Positions 8,848-19,925 of a stretch of DNA of 64,000 bases are shown one piece after another (position 1 is the stretch's first letter; each line of letters opens with the position of its first letter). The notes under the pieces were generated by a model. It worked only from the letters and a program-made list of their open reading frames with translations, was not told the origin of the DNA and searched no databases. The DNA is from Streptomyces sp. JH34 (GTDB lineage Bacteria; Actinomycetota; Actinomycetes; Streptomycetales; Streptomycetaceae): NCBI RefSeq assembly GCF_029428875.1, contig NZ_JAJSOO010000001.1:1364001-1428000 (forward strand), in the 5' to 3' direction. A program made the position numbers and the translations under genes.

Positions 8848-9686
8848 CAGCTCTTCACCGCCCCGGCCGTCAGACCGCCCGTGATGCGCTTCTGGATGAC
8901 CGCGAAGAGCACGAGGGAGGGAAGGGTGGCGAGGAACGCGGCCGCGGCGAGCGGCCCGAGGTCGGCCACTCCCTCCGCGCCGAGGAAGTGCGTGAGTACG
9001 ACCGGCAAGGTCTGCTTCTCCGGGGCCTTGAGCAGGACGAGCGCGAAGAAGAACTCGTTCCATGCGGTGATGAACGCGAAGAGCGCGGTGGCGACGATCC
9101 CCGGGGCCAGCAGCGGCGCGGTGACCGAGACGAGTATCCGTACCCTGCCCGCCCCGTCGACGGCGGCGGCCTCCTCCAGTTCGGGCGGCACGGCACGTAC
9201 GTATCCGGCGAGCATCCAGAGCGCGAAGGGCAGCGACCAGACCACGTACACCAGGATCAGCCCCCACAGCGAGTTGATCAGGTGCAGGTGCTTGAGGACC
9301 AGGAACAACGGGATGATCACCAGGACGAAGGGGAAGGCCTGGCTGACCACGACCCATCCGGTGGCCGCCGTGGAGAGGCGCCCGCGGTGCCGGGCCATCA
9401 CATAGGCCATGGGCGTGGCGATGACGACCGCGATCAGCGCGGCGCAGAGCGCCGCGGTGAGCGAGTTGGCCGCGGCCCGGAGCAGCGGCTGTTCGTCGAA
9501 GGCCTGCCGGAAGTTGTCCAGGGTGGGGTCCTCGGGGATCCACGTGGGGTGCAGCGAGCCGAGCTCACGGGCCGGCTTGAAGGCGGTGGAGATCAGCCAG
9601 AGGAAGGGGAACGCGAGGAAGACGAGGTAGCACAGGAGTGCGGCGTACTGCCCGGCGCGCGCGGTTCGGCTCGTACGGAGGCTCAT
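8847..9686 (-). CDS. Carbohydrate ABC transporter permease (MalG type)
   Basis: A 279-residue inner-membrane permease with six predicted helices. The ABC-permease EAA motif is present as EEAAAVDGAGRVRILVSVTAP (about 197-217), where the cytoplasmic ATPase docks. N-terminal FPFLWLISTAFKP and C-terminal KRITGGLTAGAVK are characteristic of MalG-type subunits. It starts with an ATGA overlap on the preceding permease gene and ends with a one-base TGATG overlap on the binding-protein gene. Confidence 0.9.
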   Translation of the reverse strand: MSLRTSRTARAGQYAALLCYLVFLAFPFLWLISTAFKPARELGSLHPTWIPEDPTLDNFRQAFDEQPLLRAAANSLTAALCAALIAVVIATPMAYVMARHRGRLSTAATGWVVVSQAFPFVLVIIPLFLVLKHLHLINSLWGLILVYVVWSLPFALWMLAGYVRAVPPELEEAAAVDGAGRVRILVSVTAPLLAPGIVATALFAFITAWNEFFFALVLLKAPEKQTLPVVLTHFLGAEGVADLGPLAAAAFLATLPSLVLFAVIQKRITGGLTAGAVKS

Positions 9687-10621
9687 GCGTCCTCGCCTCC
9701 CCTGAGGCGGCCGACGAGGTACACGGCGAGGAGCACCGAGATGACGGCGACCATCACGCACCCCATCGCGGCGGCGTAACCGAACTGGCCGTAGCGGAAG
9801 GCCTCCTCGTAGGCGAAGAGCATGGGGAGCCGGGTGCGGCCGCCCGGTCCGCCGCTGGTCAGGACGTAGACCAGGGCGAAGGAGTTGAAGTTCCAGATGA
9901 AGTTGAGCGCGCTGATCGCGAGGGCCACCGGCCTGACGGCGGGCCACGTGACCGTGCGGAAGCGACGCCATGCGCCGGCGCCGTCGAGGGCGGCCGCCTC
10001 GTGGAGTTCGTGCGGGGTGTTCTGCAGCCCGGCCAGCAGCGCGACGGTGGTCTGCGGCATCCCGGCCCAGATGCCGACGACGATCACGGCGGGCAGCGCG
10101 GTGGCGAGTCCGGTCAGCCAGTCCCTGCCGTCGCCCAGTCCGAGATCGCGGACTGTCTCGTTGAGGATGCCTGCGTCCGGGTTGTAGACCAGGCGCCACA
10201 TGATGCCGACGACGACCTCGGGCATGGCCCAGGGGATGATCGCCAGCGCCCTGGCGAGCCAGCGCATCCGCAGGTTCGCGTTGAGCAGCAGCGCGAGACC
10301 GAGGGCGAGCACGAACTGCGGGACCGTGACCCCGACCGCCCACAGCAGGCCGATCCGGAAGGATTCCCAGAACAGGGTGTCGTGCAGCAGGTCCTGGAAG
10401 TTGAGGGCCCCGACCCACTGGGTGGAGCGGGTGCGGCCGGACTGGGCGTCGGTGAAGGCCAGCGCGATGCCGTACAGCAGGGGGCCGACGCTCAGGATCA
10501 GGATGGGGATCAGCGCGGGCAGCACCAGGAACCAGGTGGCGCCGTCTTTCCGGCGACCGTCACCCCGTCCGCTCCGTGGGGCTTTTCGCCCGGACCGCGC
10601 CGTCGCGGTCGCCAGTGTCAT
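9683..10621 (-). CDS. Carbohydrate ABC transporter permease (MalF type)
   Basis: A 312-residue inner-membrane permease and first gene of the sugar-uptake operon. After a basic N-terminus come six predicted helices, beginning FLVLPALIPILILSVGPLLYG. The EAA loop reads LHEAAALDGAGAWRRFRTVTWP (about 205-226). I chose the ATG at 10621, preceded by AAAGGGG. No ATPase gene follows. In Streptomyces many such importers share the ATPase MsiK, which is the likely energiser here (established for other sugar systems, inferred for this one). The divergent APH-like gene starts 125 nt away. Confidence 0.9.
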   Translation of the reverse strand: MTLATATARSGRKAPRSGRGDGRRKDGATWFLVLPALIPILILSVGPLLYGIALAFTDAQSGRTRSTQWVGALNFQDLLHDTLFWESFRIGLLWAVGVTVPQFVLALGLALLLNANLRMRWLARALAIIPWAMPEVVVGIMWRLVYNPDAGILNETVRDLGLGDGRDWLTGLATALPAVIVVGIWAGMPQTTVALLAGLQNTPHELHEAAALDGAGAWRRFRTVTWPAVRPVALAISALNFIWNFNSFALVYVLTSGGPGGRTRLPMLFAYEEAFRYGQFGYAAAMGCVMVAVISVLLAVYLVGRLRGGEDA

Positions 10622-10734
10622 GAATTCGACCCCTTTACCTCTTCGGATCGGTTTCATCCCTGTACTGCCGCCCGGGCGGTCCCCGTCATCGTGCTGACGG
10701 GCCGCCCGTTCGTCAAGGTGGCCTGCACGGATGA

Positions 10735-10740
10735 GAAAAT
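10735..10740 (+). promoter_or_regulatory. -10 element of the APH-like gene
   Basis: GAAAAT ends 6 nt before the ATG at 10747. No Shine-Dalgarno is seen, so a leaderless transcript is predicted. Confidence 0.45.
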
Positions 10741-10746
10741 CGGGCC

Positions 10747-11613
10747 ATGGACGAGATGCGCGCACGCGAGGTACTCACCGCGGCCGGACTGCCCGGCGGG
10801 GCGGAACTCCTCGCGCTGGGCGAGAACGCGGTGTTCGTCGTCGGCGACCTGGTGGTCAAGACCGGCCGGGACGCCACGCACCACCCGGAGCTGCGGGAGC
10901 GGGCCGAGCGCGAGGTGGCCGTCGCCCGGTGGCTCGCCGCCTCGGGCGTGCCCGCCGTACGGGCGGCCGAACCCACGGCCCGCCTGGTGGAGGGCCACCC
11001 GATGACCGTGTGGCACCGGTTGCCCGACGCCGTACGTCCGTCCGAACCGCGCGATCTCGCCCCGTTGCTCACCCAGGTGCACGCGCTGCCCGCCCCGGAG
11101 GGCTTCACGCTCCCGCGCCGTGAGCTTCTAGGCGGTGTCGAGCGCTGGCTGCGGCTCGCGGGCGACGCGATCGACCCCGCCGACGCCGACTACCTGCGTG
11201 GCCGGCGCGACGGCTTCGCGAAGGCCGCGGCGGCCCTCGCCCCGCACCTGCCGCCGGGCCCGATCCATGGCGACGCCCTCCCCCGCAACGTCCACGTCGG
11301 CCCGGAGGGGCCGGTGCTCGTCGATCTGGAGACCTTCTCCGCGGACCTGCGCGAGCACGATCTGGTGGTCCTCGCGCTCTCCCGTGACCGGTACGGTCTG
11401 GCCCCCGACGCCTACGACGCGTTCACCGAGGCGTACGGCTGGGACGTGCGCGACTGGGAAGGGTGCGCGGTGCTGCGCGGCGCTCGGGAGACGGCGAGCT
11501 GCGCCTGGGTCTCCCAGCACGCACCGGCGAACCCCAGGGCGCTGGCCGAGTTCAGGCGGAGGGTGGCTTCACTGCGCGAGGACGACCCCGAGGTGCGCTG
11601 GTACCCCTTCTGA
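10747..11613 (+). CDS. Aminoglycoside phosphotransferase-like kinase
   Basis: A 288-residue APH/choline-kinase-fold protein. The N-lobe has GENAVFVVGDLVVKTGR with the probable ATP-binding lysine. The C-lobe has the Brenner motif HGDALPRNV (catalytic Asp near residue 176) and the metal-binding VDLETFS replacing DFG. This subfamily is widespread in Streptomyces, and most members are not proven resistance enzymes; the substrate is open. The start is inferred from a -10 element 6 nt upstream and the lack of a Shine-Dalgarno. A perfect 17-bp palindrome lies 10 nt after the stop. Confidence 0.8.
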   Translation: MDEMRAREVLTAAGLPGGAELLALGENAVFVVGDLVVKTGRDATHHPELRERAEREVAVARWLAASGVPAVRAAEPTARLVEGHPMTVWHRLPDAVRPSEPRDLAPLLTQVHALPAPEGFTLPRRELLGGVERWLRLAGDAIDPADADYLRGRRDGFAKAAAALAPHLPPGPIHGDALPRNVHVGPEGPVLVDLETFSADLREHDLVVLALSRDRYGLAPDAYDAFTEAYGWDVRDWEGCAVLRGARETASCAWVSQHAPANPRALAEFRRRVASLREDDPEVRWYPF

Positions 11614-11622
11614 CCGGCGCTC

Positions 11623-11639
11623 CGCCCCGGGCCGGGGCG
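11623..11639 (+). terminator. Palindromic hairpin after the APH-like gene
   Basis: Perfect palindrome CGCCCCGG-G-CCGGGGCG located 10 nt past the stop and 51 nt before the DUF4333 gene. It is likely a terminator or attenuator between the two genes. Confidence 0.55.
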
Positions 11640-11689
11640 TTCCGGCGCGCTGCCCGAGGGGGCGGGCCGTCCTTCGGAACGGAGCCCCC

Positions 11690-12043
11690 GTGGCCATATC
11701 CCGCTCGGCCGCGACGAGGTGGAGCCTTTCGGCCGTGGGCGCGGGCGTGCTGCTCGCCGGCTGTTCCGCGTCGGTCAGCGTCGGGAAGACCGACCCGAAG
11801 CTGTCGGCGGACGAGCTGGCCACCACCGTCTCCGGGAAACTCGCGCGGACGACGGGCCGGCCGAAGCCTGACATCACCTGCCCCGAGGACCTCGCCGGGA
11901 AGGTCGGCACCACGACCCGGTGCGAGCTCACGGCCGACGACGGCAGCACGCTCGGCGTGACGGTCACCGTCACCTCGGTCGAGGGAGAGCAGATCGACTT
12001 CGGCATCGAGGCCGACGAGACGGCGTCACCAACTCCGGGCTGA
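11690..12043 (+). CDS. DUF4333 lipoprotein
   Basis: A 117-residue small lipoprotein. The signal peptide ends in LLAGC (lipobox Cys near residue 24). The mature part is a DUF4333 domain with the characteristic two-cysteine pattern, DITCPEDLAGKVGTTTRCELTADDG, followed by strands LGVTVTVTSV and IDFGI. Proteins of this type are exported in actinobacteria, but their role is not established. The start is a GTG at 11690 with GGAG five nt upstream. It lies downstream of the APH-like gene and is convergent with the exonuclease gene, 18 nt apart. Confidence 0.82.
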   Translation: MAISRSAATRWSLSAVGAGVLLAGCSASVSVGKTDPKLSADELATTVSGKLARTTGRPKPDITCPEDLAGKVGTTTRCELTADDGSTLGVTVTVTSVEGEQIDFGIEADETASPTPG

Positions 12044-12061
12044 CATCCCGGGACGGCCGGA

Positions 12062-12796
12062 TCAGCTTCTTCCGCCCGCCGGCTCCCGCCTCCGGGGAAC
12101 GAGCGGCCACGCCGGCTCGACGACCGCCGCCGGGTCCGCGGTGCGCCGCAGATAGGCCTGCAGGGAGAGTGACTGCTCGGCCGCCGCGCGCACCTGGAGA
12201 CCGTGCAGTTCCTCCAGCGGCATCGCCCCGACAGGCCGGTGCTCCTCCCCCATGCGCCGCACCACGCGGGCGGCGGCCACCGCGTCCGCCCGCGCGTCGT
12301 GGGCGTCGTCGAGCGGCACGCCGTAGTGGGCGCACAGGGCGTGCAGGGCCCGCTTGCCCTTGCGGTACTTGTCGACGTGCTTGTCGATCACCAGCGGATC
12401 GATGACCGGCGAGGGCGCGGCACCCAGCCGCTCACTGACCGACGCGACGGCGTACCGCCGGCACTCGCGGTCGAGCAGGGAGAGGTCATAGCGTGCGTTC
12501 ATCACGACCAGGGGCGTCCCTGAGCGCAGCCCTTCGGCGACGGCACCCGTGATCTCCTCGATCGCGGAGGCCGCCGGCATCCCGTGCGCACGGGCCCGTT
12601 CCGTCGAGATGCCGTGGATCGCCGACGCCTGTTCGGGTATGGCGACCCCGGGATCGAGCAGCCAGGTCCGCTCCGCCGACACCGATCCGTCGGCCTCCAG
12701 CCGGACGACCGCCGCCGTCACGACGCGGTCGGTCTCGACGTCCGTCCCCGTGGTCTCCAGGTCGAACGCCAGCAGCGGCCCGCTGATCCAGCTCAT
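12062..12796 (-). CDS. DEDDh 3'-5' exonuclease (DnaQ-like)
   Basis: A 244-residue exonuclease of the DNA polymerase III epsilon/RNase T superfamily. Exo I is FDLETTGTD (D12, E14), Exo II is in VMNARYDLSLLDRE, and Exo III is HDARADAVAAARV with the catalytic His and Asp, so all metal ligands are present. The C-terminal 50 residues are family-specific. The ATG at 12796 has GGAAGG upstream. A standalone protein, it is more likely a general DNA or RNA exonuclease than the replicative proofreading subunit. Confidence 0.85.
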   Translation of the reverse strand: MSWISGPLLAFDLETTGTDVETDRVVTAAVVRLEADGSVSAERTWLLDPGVAIPEQASAIHGISTERARAHGMPAASAIEEITGAVAEGLRSGTPLVVMNARYDLSLLDRECRRYAVASVSERLGAAPSPVIDPLVIDKHVDKYRKGKRALHALCAHYGVPLDDAHDARADAVAAARVVRRMGEEHRPVGAMPLEELHGLQVRAAAEQSLSLQAYLRRTADPAAVVEPAWPLVPRRREPAGGRS

Positions 12797-12876
12797 CCCG
12801 TACCTTCCCTTCCGTGGTGCGTTCCCCCAAGTGACGACCACCTTCGCACGCAGCACTGACAACGCCGGAAGGGGTG

Positions 12877-14109
12877 TCAGGAGACGGGCCTGGAGTCCGT
12901 CCAGACCGACTCGAACTCCTCGCGGTACGTCTCGAAGAGGCCGTGCTCACTGTCCTGCCCCGCCCGGACCACCGCACGCCCGCCGCCGCGCAGCACCAGC
13001 ACGGGTGCTTCCATGCCGCGTGCGCGGCGCAGGTACGGCTGGACGACGCCGACCGCGTCGGCCCCGTCCCCGTCCACCAGGTAGGCGGTGAAGCGCGGCG
13101 TCTCGTCGAAGACGTGGATCTGGAAGGCCCCGGGATCGCGGAGCCTGGAGCGGACCCGGCGCATGTGGAGGATGTTCATCTCCACGGAGCGGCTCAGCTC
13201 GCCCTTCTTGAGCCCGAGTTCACGCTCCCGGCGCTTGACCGCGCTGCTCGCCGGGTTGATGAACAGCAGCCGGACCCGGCAGCCCGACTCGGCGAGGCGG
13301 ACCAGCCGGCGTCCCGAGAAGTTCTGCGTGAGGAGGTTGAGGCCTATACCGATCGCGTCCAGCCGGCGCGCACCGCCGAACAGGTCCTCGGCGGGCAGCT
13401 GACGCTGCAGCCGCACCCGGTCCGGGTGGACGGAGACCACGTCGGCGTAGCGGTCGCCGACCAGCTCCTCCACGGCGTCCACGGGCAGCCGGTCGGCGGA
13501 CGGGACCGCCGCCCCGCTGCCGAGGATCTCCAGCAGCCGCGCGGACGCCCTCTCGGCCTGGGCCAGGACCGCCTCGTTCAGCGCCCGGTTGCGGGAGACG
13601 ACGTTGCGCGCCACCTCCAGCTCGTCGAGCGCGAGCTCCACCTCGCGGCGGTCGTCGAAGTACGGCTCGAAGCACGGCCAGTGCTGGACCATCAGCTCGC
13701 GCAGCTGCGGCAGCGTGAGGAAGCTCAGGACGTTGTCGTCGGCCGGGTCGAGCAGATAGCCCTTGCGGCGCGACACCTCCCGGACGGCGACGGCGCGCTG
13801 CACCCACTCCTGCCCCGCGGGTCCCGCGGCGGCCACCACCCAGTCCTCGCCGTGCACCGGTTCGTAGATCGGTCGGATCACGGCGGAGACCACGGCACGC
13901 AGCCGCTGTTCCACCAGATTCAGCCAGATGTAGGCGCGTCCGGCCCGCTGGGCGCGCGTGCGCACCTCGTTCCAGGCGTCCGCTCCCCAGTCCAGCTCAG
14001 CACCGATCTCCATGGGCTGTGCGAGGGAGACCGCCCCTGGCGGGGCATCGGTCGGTTCCCCCTCGTGACCCGCGTCACCTGGGGGCAGCTCGAACCCTCC
14101 CGAGCTCAC
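12877..14109 (-). CDS. SAV2148 family HEPN-domain protein
   Basis: A 410-residue protein recognisable as the actinomycete SAV2148 family, which carries an N-terminal HEPN-like helical region. Visible segments are an acidic N-terminus (SSGGFELPPGDAGHEG), WNEVRTRAQRAGRAYIWLNLVEQRLRAVV, a long helical middle, and a C-terminal alpha/beta region with VRLLFINPASSAVKRRERELG. HEPN proteins are often RNases or nucleic-acid-binding, but the canonical RxxxxH motif is not evident in what I read, so activity is uncertain. The start is taken as GTG 14109 (GGAAGG upstream) because family members begin at SSGG; a TTG at 14145 is the alternative. Confidence 0.75.
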   Translation of the reverse strand: MSSGGFELPPGDAGHEGEPTDAPPGAVSLAQPMEIGAELDWGADAWNEVRTRAQRAGRAYIWLNLVEQRLRAVVSAVIRPIYEPVHGEDWVVAAAGPAGQEWVQRAVAVREVSRRKGYLLDPADDNVLSFLTLPQLRELMVQHWPCFEPYFDDRREVELALDELEVARNVVSRNRALNEAVLAQAERASARLLEILGSGAAVPSADRLPVDAVEELVGDRYADVVSVHPDRVRLQRQLPAEDLFGGARRLDAIGIGLNLLTQNFSGRRLVRLAESGCRVRLLFINPASSAVKRRERELGLKKGELSRSVEMNILHMRRVRSRLRDPGAFQIHVFDETPRFTAYLVDGDGADAVGVVQPYLRRARGMEAPVLVLRGGGRAVVRAGQDSEHGLFETYREEFESVWTDSRPVS

Positions 14110-14488
14110 CCGTGTACCGCCTTCCACTCCCCCACCAACGATCAAGGAAGGGTACTCCGGTAGCGGGAGCCGGTGCAGCAGGATGCACAGGCTCCTTACT
14201 CAACTCCCCTATACGGGAGGCCCGTTCCTTACGGTGAGATCGGGTGGAGTGAGATGGTTCATAGTGATTGGGCACCCCTTGGCAGGCCGCACGACGGACG
14301 GAGGGACCGCCCGGCGGTCCGGACCCCCTGTCCGGGCGACACCGAGGTGTCCCAGGTTGACCGGCCCGGCGGGACGACACGACGGGACCCGGCCGCACCG
14401 CTCGACGTACTAGGTACAGGACCGTCTTTCGGGGAGTATCGGGGCGAAAACCCCCAGCACCCGGATCAGAAGTGGAAGAGTCCTATCT
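14110..14488. other. Divergent intergenic region upstream of glgX
   Basis: About 380 bp between the HEPN gene (leftward) and glgX (rightward). It should contain both promoters. Candidate elements are TTGACC at 14357-14362 and the symmetric GTAC-TAG-GTAC at 14407-14417, but their spacing does not make a standard promoter. No small gene is evident. Confidence 0.4.
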
Positions 14489-16645
<2,157 letters not shown>

Positions 16646-16724
16646 GCCGTTGGGGTGACGGGCACCGGCCGAGCGGCCGCCTGGCCGGTGCCGGGTGGCC
16701 GGAAGGTGGGAGAGAGGCGCCCCG

Positions 16725-19133
16725 GTGGGTACGTACGAGTCCATGACGCCCACCGCCACGTACCGGCTCCAGCTCCAACCGGACTTCCCGTTCGCCGCCG
16801 CCGCCGACGCCGTGCCGTACCTCGCCGGGCTCGGCGTCTCGCATCTGCATCTGTCCCCCGTCCTGGAGGCGGTGCCCGGCTCGGGGCACGGTTACGACGT
16901 CGTCGACCACGGCGCGGTGCGGGCCGAGTTCGGGGGCGAGGAGGGCCTTCGGGAGCTGGCCGGCACGGCACGCGCCCACGGCCTCGGCCTGATCCTGGAC
17001 ATCGTGCCGAACCACATGGCCGCCACGCCCCGGCACAACCGCCCGCTGTGGGAGGTGCTGCGCGAGGGCCCGGCGTCCCCGTACGCCCGGTGGTTCGACA
17101 TCGACTGGGCCTCGGGCGGCGGGAAGGTGCTGCTTCCCGTGCTGGCGGGGCGGGTCGGTGAGGAGAGCGGCGCCTTCGAGCTGGGCACCGGGGACGACGG
17201 CTCGTCCGTGCTCCGCCACGGCGGCCTGGAGTTCCCGCTCCGCGAGGGCACGGCGGACCTGCCGCTGCCCGAACTGCTGGCCGCGCAGCACTACCGCCTC
17301 GCCTGGTGGCGGCTGGCCAGGACCGAACTGAACTACCGGCGCTTCTTCACCATCTCTGATCTGATCGGCGTCCGGGTGGAGCATCCCGAGGTCTTCGCCG
17401 CGACGCACGGCAAGGTCCTGGAGCTGGTCCGCGACGGAGTCGTCGACGGGCTGCGCGTCGACCACCCGGACGGGCTGGCCGACCCCGCCGCGTACCTCGG
17501 GCGGCTCGGTGACGAGACCGGCGGCCGGTGGACGGTGGTGGAGAAGATCCTCACGGGCTCCGAGACCCTGCCGGCCGGCTGGGCGGTCGCGGGGACGACC
17601 GGGTACGACGCCCTGCACCGGATCGACGGACTGTTCACCGACCCGATGGGCGCGGCAGATCTCCTGGGCCGTTACAGGGACTTCGCGGGGCCTCCGGGCG
17701 ATCGCGGCGGCTACTGGACCGCGACCGTCCGACGGGCGGCGTACCGCGTGGTCACCCACGAGCTGGCCGCCGAGACGGAGTGGCTGACCCGCCTCGCCGT
17801 CGAGGTGTGCGCCGGGGACCCCGCCCGGCGGGACCACGCGCCGTGGGCCCTCCGCACGGCGGTGCGCGAACTGCTGGTCCGGGTGCCCGTGTACCGGCCG
17901 TACGTGACGGCGGGCGGCCCCCTCACGGAAATCGCGGAGTCGACGCTCCCGGCCGAGGCGGTGCGGGACGCCAAGTCGGCCTTCGCGGTCCCTCAGGAGG
18001 CGGAGGCCGTCGACGTGGTGCGGGATCTGGCCCTGGGCCGGCTCGGTGACGGGCCGGCGCACGCGGCGTTCTGCGCCCGCTTCGCACAGACGGCGTCCGC
18101 GCTGCACGCCAAGTCGGTGGAGGACACGGCGTTCTACCGTTACGTACCGCTGATCTCGGCGACCGAGGTGGGCGGCGACCCCGGCCGGCCGGCGGTGAGC
18201 CCGGAGGAGTTCCATGCCTTCTGCGCCCGTGTCGCGCGGGACTGGCCGGCGACCGGCACGGTGCTGACCACCCATGACACCAAGCGCAGCGGGGACGTCC
18301 GGGCAAGGATCGCGGTGCTGTCCGAGTGCCCGGAGCGGTGGTCCTCGCTGGTGGCACAGCTCTCCGGGGCGACGCCCGTGCCGTCCCCCGACCCTCAGCT
18401 GGCCTGGCAGGCCTGGCAGTCGGCGTACGGGTGCGCGGGCCTGCCCACGGGCGAGATGGCGGGCAGGCTGGAGCCCGCGCTGCTGAAGGCCGTGCGGGAG
18501 GCCGGGCTGTTCACCAGCTGGACCGAGCCGGATCCGGTGTACGAGCGGGCGGTGACCGACTTCGTGGCAGCCGGCCCGGGCGCCGACTCCGGTGAGGCGC
18601 GGTCGACGATGACCCGGTTCGCCGAGGCGTTGGCGCCCTTCGCCCGGGCGAACGTGCTGGGTGCCGCGCTGGTGCACCTGACGATGCCCGGGGTGCCGGA
18701 TCTGTACCAGGGCACGGAACGGGAGTACATCGCCCTGGTCGACCCGGACAACCGACGGCCCTTCGTGAGGCCGCCCACGGGTGACGACGAGAAGGCCGCG
18801 CTCACCACGGCCGCGCTGCGCCTGCGCCGGGAGCGCCCGGAGCTCTTCGGCGAGTCGGGCACCTACGCCCCGCTGGTGGCGCACGGCCCCGCCGCCGCGC
18901 ACTGTCTGGCGTTCGGCCGGTCCGGCGAGGTGGTCACGGCGGTGACCCGGCTGTCGCTGCGGCTCGACGAGGAGGGCGGCTGGCGTGACACGGAGCTGAC
19001 GCTGCCCGGCGAGGGCACATGGAGCGATCTGCTGTCGCCGGGGCGGGAGTTCACGGGGCGCGTGGTCGCCGTGGCGGAACTCTTCGCGGACCGGCCGGTG
19101 GCGCTTCTCGTCAGGTCTCCCGGCGGGCGCTGA
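16725..19133 (+). CDS. treY: Maltooligosyl trehalose synthase TreY
   Basis: An 802-residue GH13 subfamily 26 enzyme that converts the reducing-end alpha-1,4 link of a maltodextrin to alpha-1,1, the first step of the TreY-TreZ route to trehalose. The N-terminus has ATYRLQLQPDFPF and the barrel start GVSHLHLSPVLEAVPGSGHGYDV. Further motifs are LDIVPNHMA, GLRVDHPDGL (nucleophile Asp), WTVVEKIL (Glu) and LTTHDTKRSGDVRAR. I chose GTG 16725 because GAGAGG sits 7 nt upstream; the ATG at 16743 is too far from any ribosome-binding site. Its partner treZ lies 4.4 kb downstream with five unrelated genes between. Confidence 0.95.
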   Translation: MGTYESMTPTATYRLQLQPDFPFAAAADAVPYLAGLGVSHLHLSPVLEAVPGSGHGYDVVDHGAVRAEFGGEEGLRELAGTARAHGLGLILDIVPNHMAATPRHNRPLWEVLREGPASPYARWFDIDWASGGGKVLLPVLAGRVGEESGAFELGTGDDGSSVLRHGGLEFPLREGTADLPLPELLAAQHYRLAWWRLARTELNYRRFFTISDLIGVRVEHPEVFAATHGKVLELVRDGVVDGLRVDHPDGLADPAAYLGRLGDETGGRWTVVEKILTGSETLPAGWAVAGTTGYDALHRIDGLFTDPMGAADLLGRYRDFAGPPGDRGGYWTATVRRAAYRVVTHELAAETEWLTRLAVEVCAGDPARRDHAPWALRTAVRELLVRVPVYRPYVTAGGPLTEIAESTLPAEAVRDAKSAFAVPQEAEAVDVVRDLALGRLGDGPAHAAFCARFAQTASALHAKSVEDTAFYRYVPLISATEVGGDPGRPAVSPEEFHAFCARVARDWPATGTVLTTHDTKRSGDVRARIAVLSECPERWSSLVAQLSGATPVPSPDPQLAWQAWQSAYGCAGLPTGEMAGRLEPALLKAVREAGLFTSWTEPDPVYERAVTDFVAAGPGADSGEARSTMTRFAEALAPFARANVLGAALVHLTMPGVPDLYQGTEREYIALVDPDNRRPFVRPPTGDDEKAALTTAALRLRRERPELFGESGTYAPLVAHGPAAAHCLAFGRSGEVVTAVTRLSLRLDEEGGWRDTELTLPGEGTWSDLLSPGREFTGRVVAVAELFADRPVALLVRSPGGR

Positions 19134-19155
19134 CGGACGTCCGGCACGGGAGTAC

Positions 19156-19190
19156 GGCGTGCGGCGGCGGCGTGCGGCGTGCGGCGTGCG
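19156..19190. repeat. Short tandem GGCGTGC repeats
   Basis: Heptamer GGCGTGC repeated three times in tandem near 19169-19189, with another copy just before, in the gap between treY and the FHA gene. Probably replication slippage in GC-rich spacer. Confidence 0.5.
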
Positions 19191-19194
19191 GGAT

Positions 19195-19761
19195 TCAGGC
19201 CGGGGGTACCGGCAGCGACGCGGTGAGCCGGAAGGTGATCCGGCCGAAGCTCACCTGGTCGCCGTCACGGACCACGACGGATCCGACGACGCGCTGTCCG
19301 TTGACGCAGGTGCCGTTCGTCGAGCCCAGGTCGTGCAGGATCCACCGGCTTCCGTGCGCGATCAGTTCGGCGTGCGTACGGGACACCGTCTCGTGGCTGA
19401 GCCGGAGTCCGTTGCCCGGGTCACGGCCGATGCTCAGCGGGTGCGGGCCGGGCACGGGCAGCAGGAGTTTCGGCAGCCGCTCGGACTGCCACGCCCTGCG
19501 CAGCCGGGCCGGAAAGGCGGAGACCTCGCTCACCGCCCGCAACAGGCCCCGGGACCAGCCCCCGCCCGTGTCCAGGTCCGAGGTGAGCGCCTTCAGCTCC
19601 TCCGAACGCCGGGCGGTCAGGGCGAGTTCCATGCGGCGCAGGAAGGTGTCGTGGGAGAGCTTTCCCTGGGCGGCGCCGTCTCTGAGCGCACCGAGGACAC
19701 GGTCGCGCTCGGCGTCCGAGAGCCGCGCGGGATACGTGTGGTGCTCGAAGGAGGACGTCAC
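19195..19761 (-). CDS. DUF1707-FHA domain protein
   Basis: A 188-residue cytoplasmic protein. Residues about 9-65 form a DUF1707 domain (ARLSDAERDRVLGALRDGAAQGKLSHDTFLRRMELALTA). After a linker, residues about 105-180 form an FHA domain with the phosphothreonine-binding signature: SIGRDPGNGLRL, ETVSRTHAEL and LGSTNGTCVNG. FHA domains read Ser/Thr-kinase phosphorylation; Streptomyces has many such kinases, and the partner is unknown. The GTG start at 19761 is preceded by GACAAT ending 6 nt upstream, with no Shine-Dalgarno, so it is predicted to be leaderless. Confidence 0.85.
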   Translation of the reverse strand: MTSSFEHHTYPARLSDAERDRVLGALRDGAAQGKLSHDTFLRRMELALTARRSEELKALTSDLDTGGGWSRGLLRAVSEVSAFPARLRRAWQSERLPKLLLPVPGPHPLSIGRDPGNGLRLSHETVSRTHAELIAHGSRWILHDLGSTNGTCVNGQRVVGSVVVRDGDQVSFGRITFRLTASLPVPPA

Positions 19762-19767
19762 GGGACG

Positions 19768-19773
19768 ATTGTC
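19768..19773 (-). promoter_or_regulatory. -10 element of the DUF1707-FHA gene
   Basis: GACAAT on the minus strand, 6 nt before the GTG at 19761. This arrangement implies a leaderless mRNA. Confidence 0.5.
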
Positions 19774-19925
19774 GGTCCGAGAGCCCCGCAGTGTCCAGAC
19801 GATGTCCGTTTCCGCCCATCTCTGACCTGCGCGGCAGGGGATTAATACCGCCCGGCGGAGGCCGGGTGGTTGTTATCCTCCGGCGCCGCCGCCTTCCGGC
19901 GCGGCACCCCCGTCGAGGAGACTCC

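Noticed and set aside
10668..10709. Symmetric elements CCGCCCGGGCGG and ACGGGC-C-GCCCGT as definite sugar operators
   Set aside because: Short GC-only palindromes are expected by chance in this genome; kept only as a remark in a finding.
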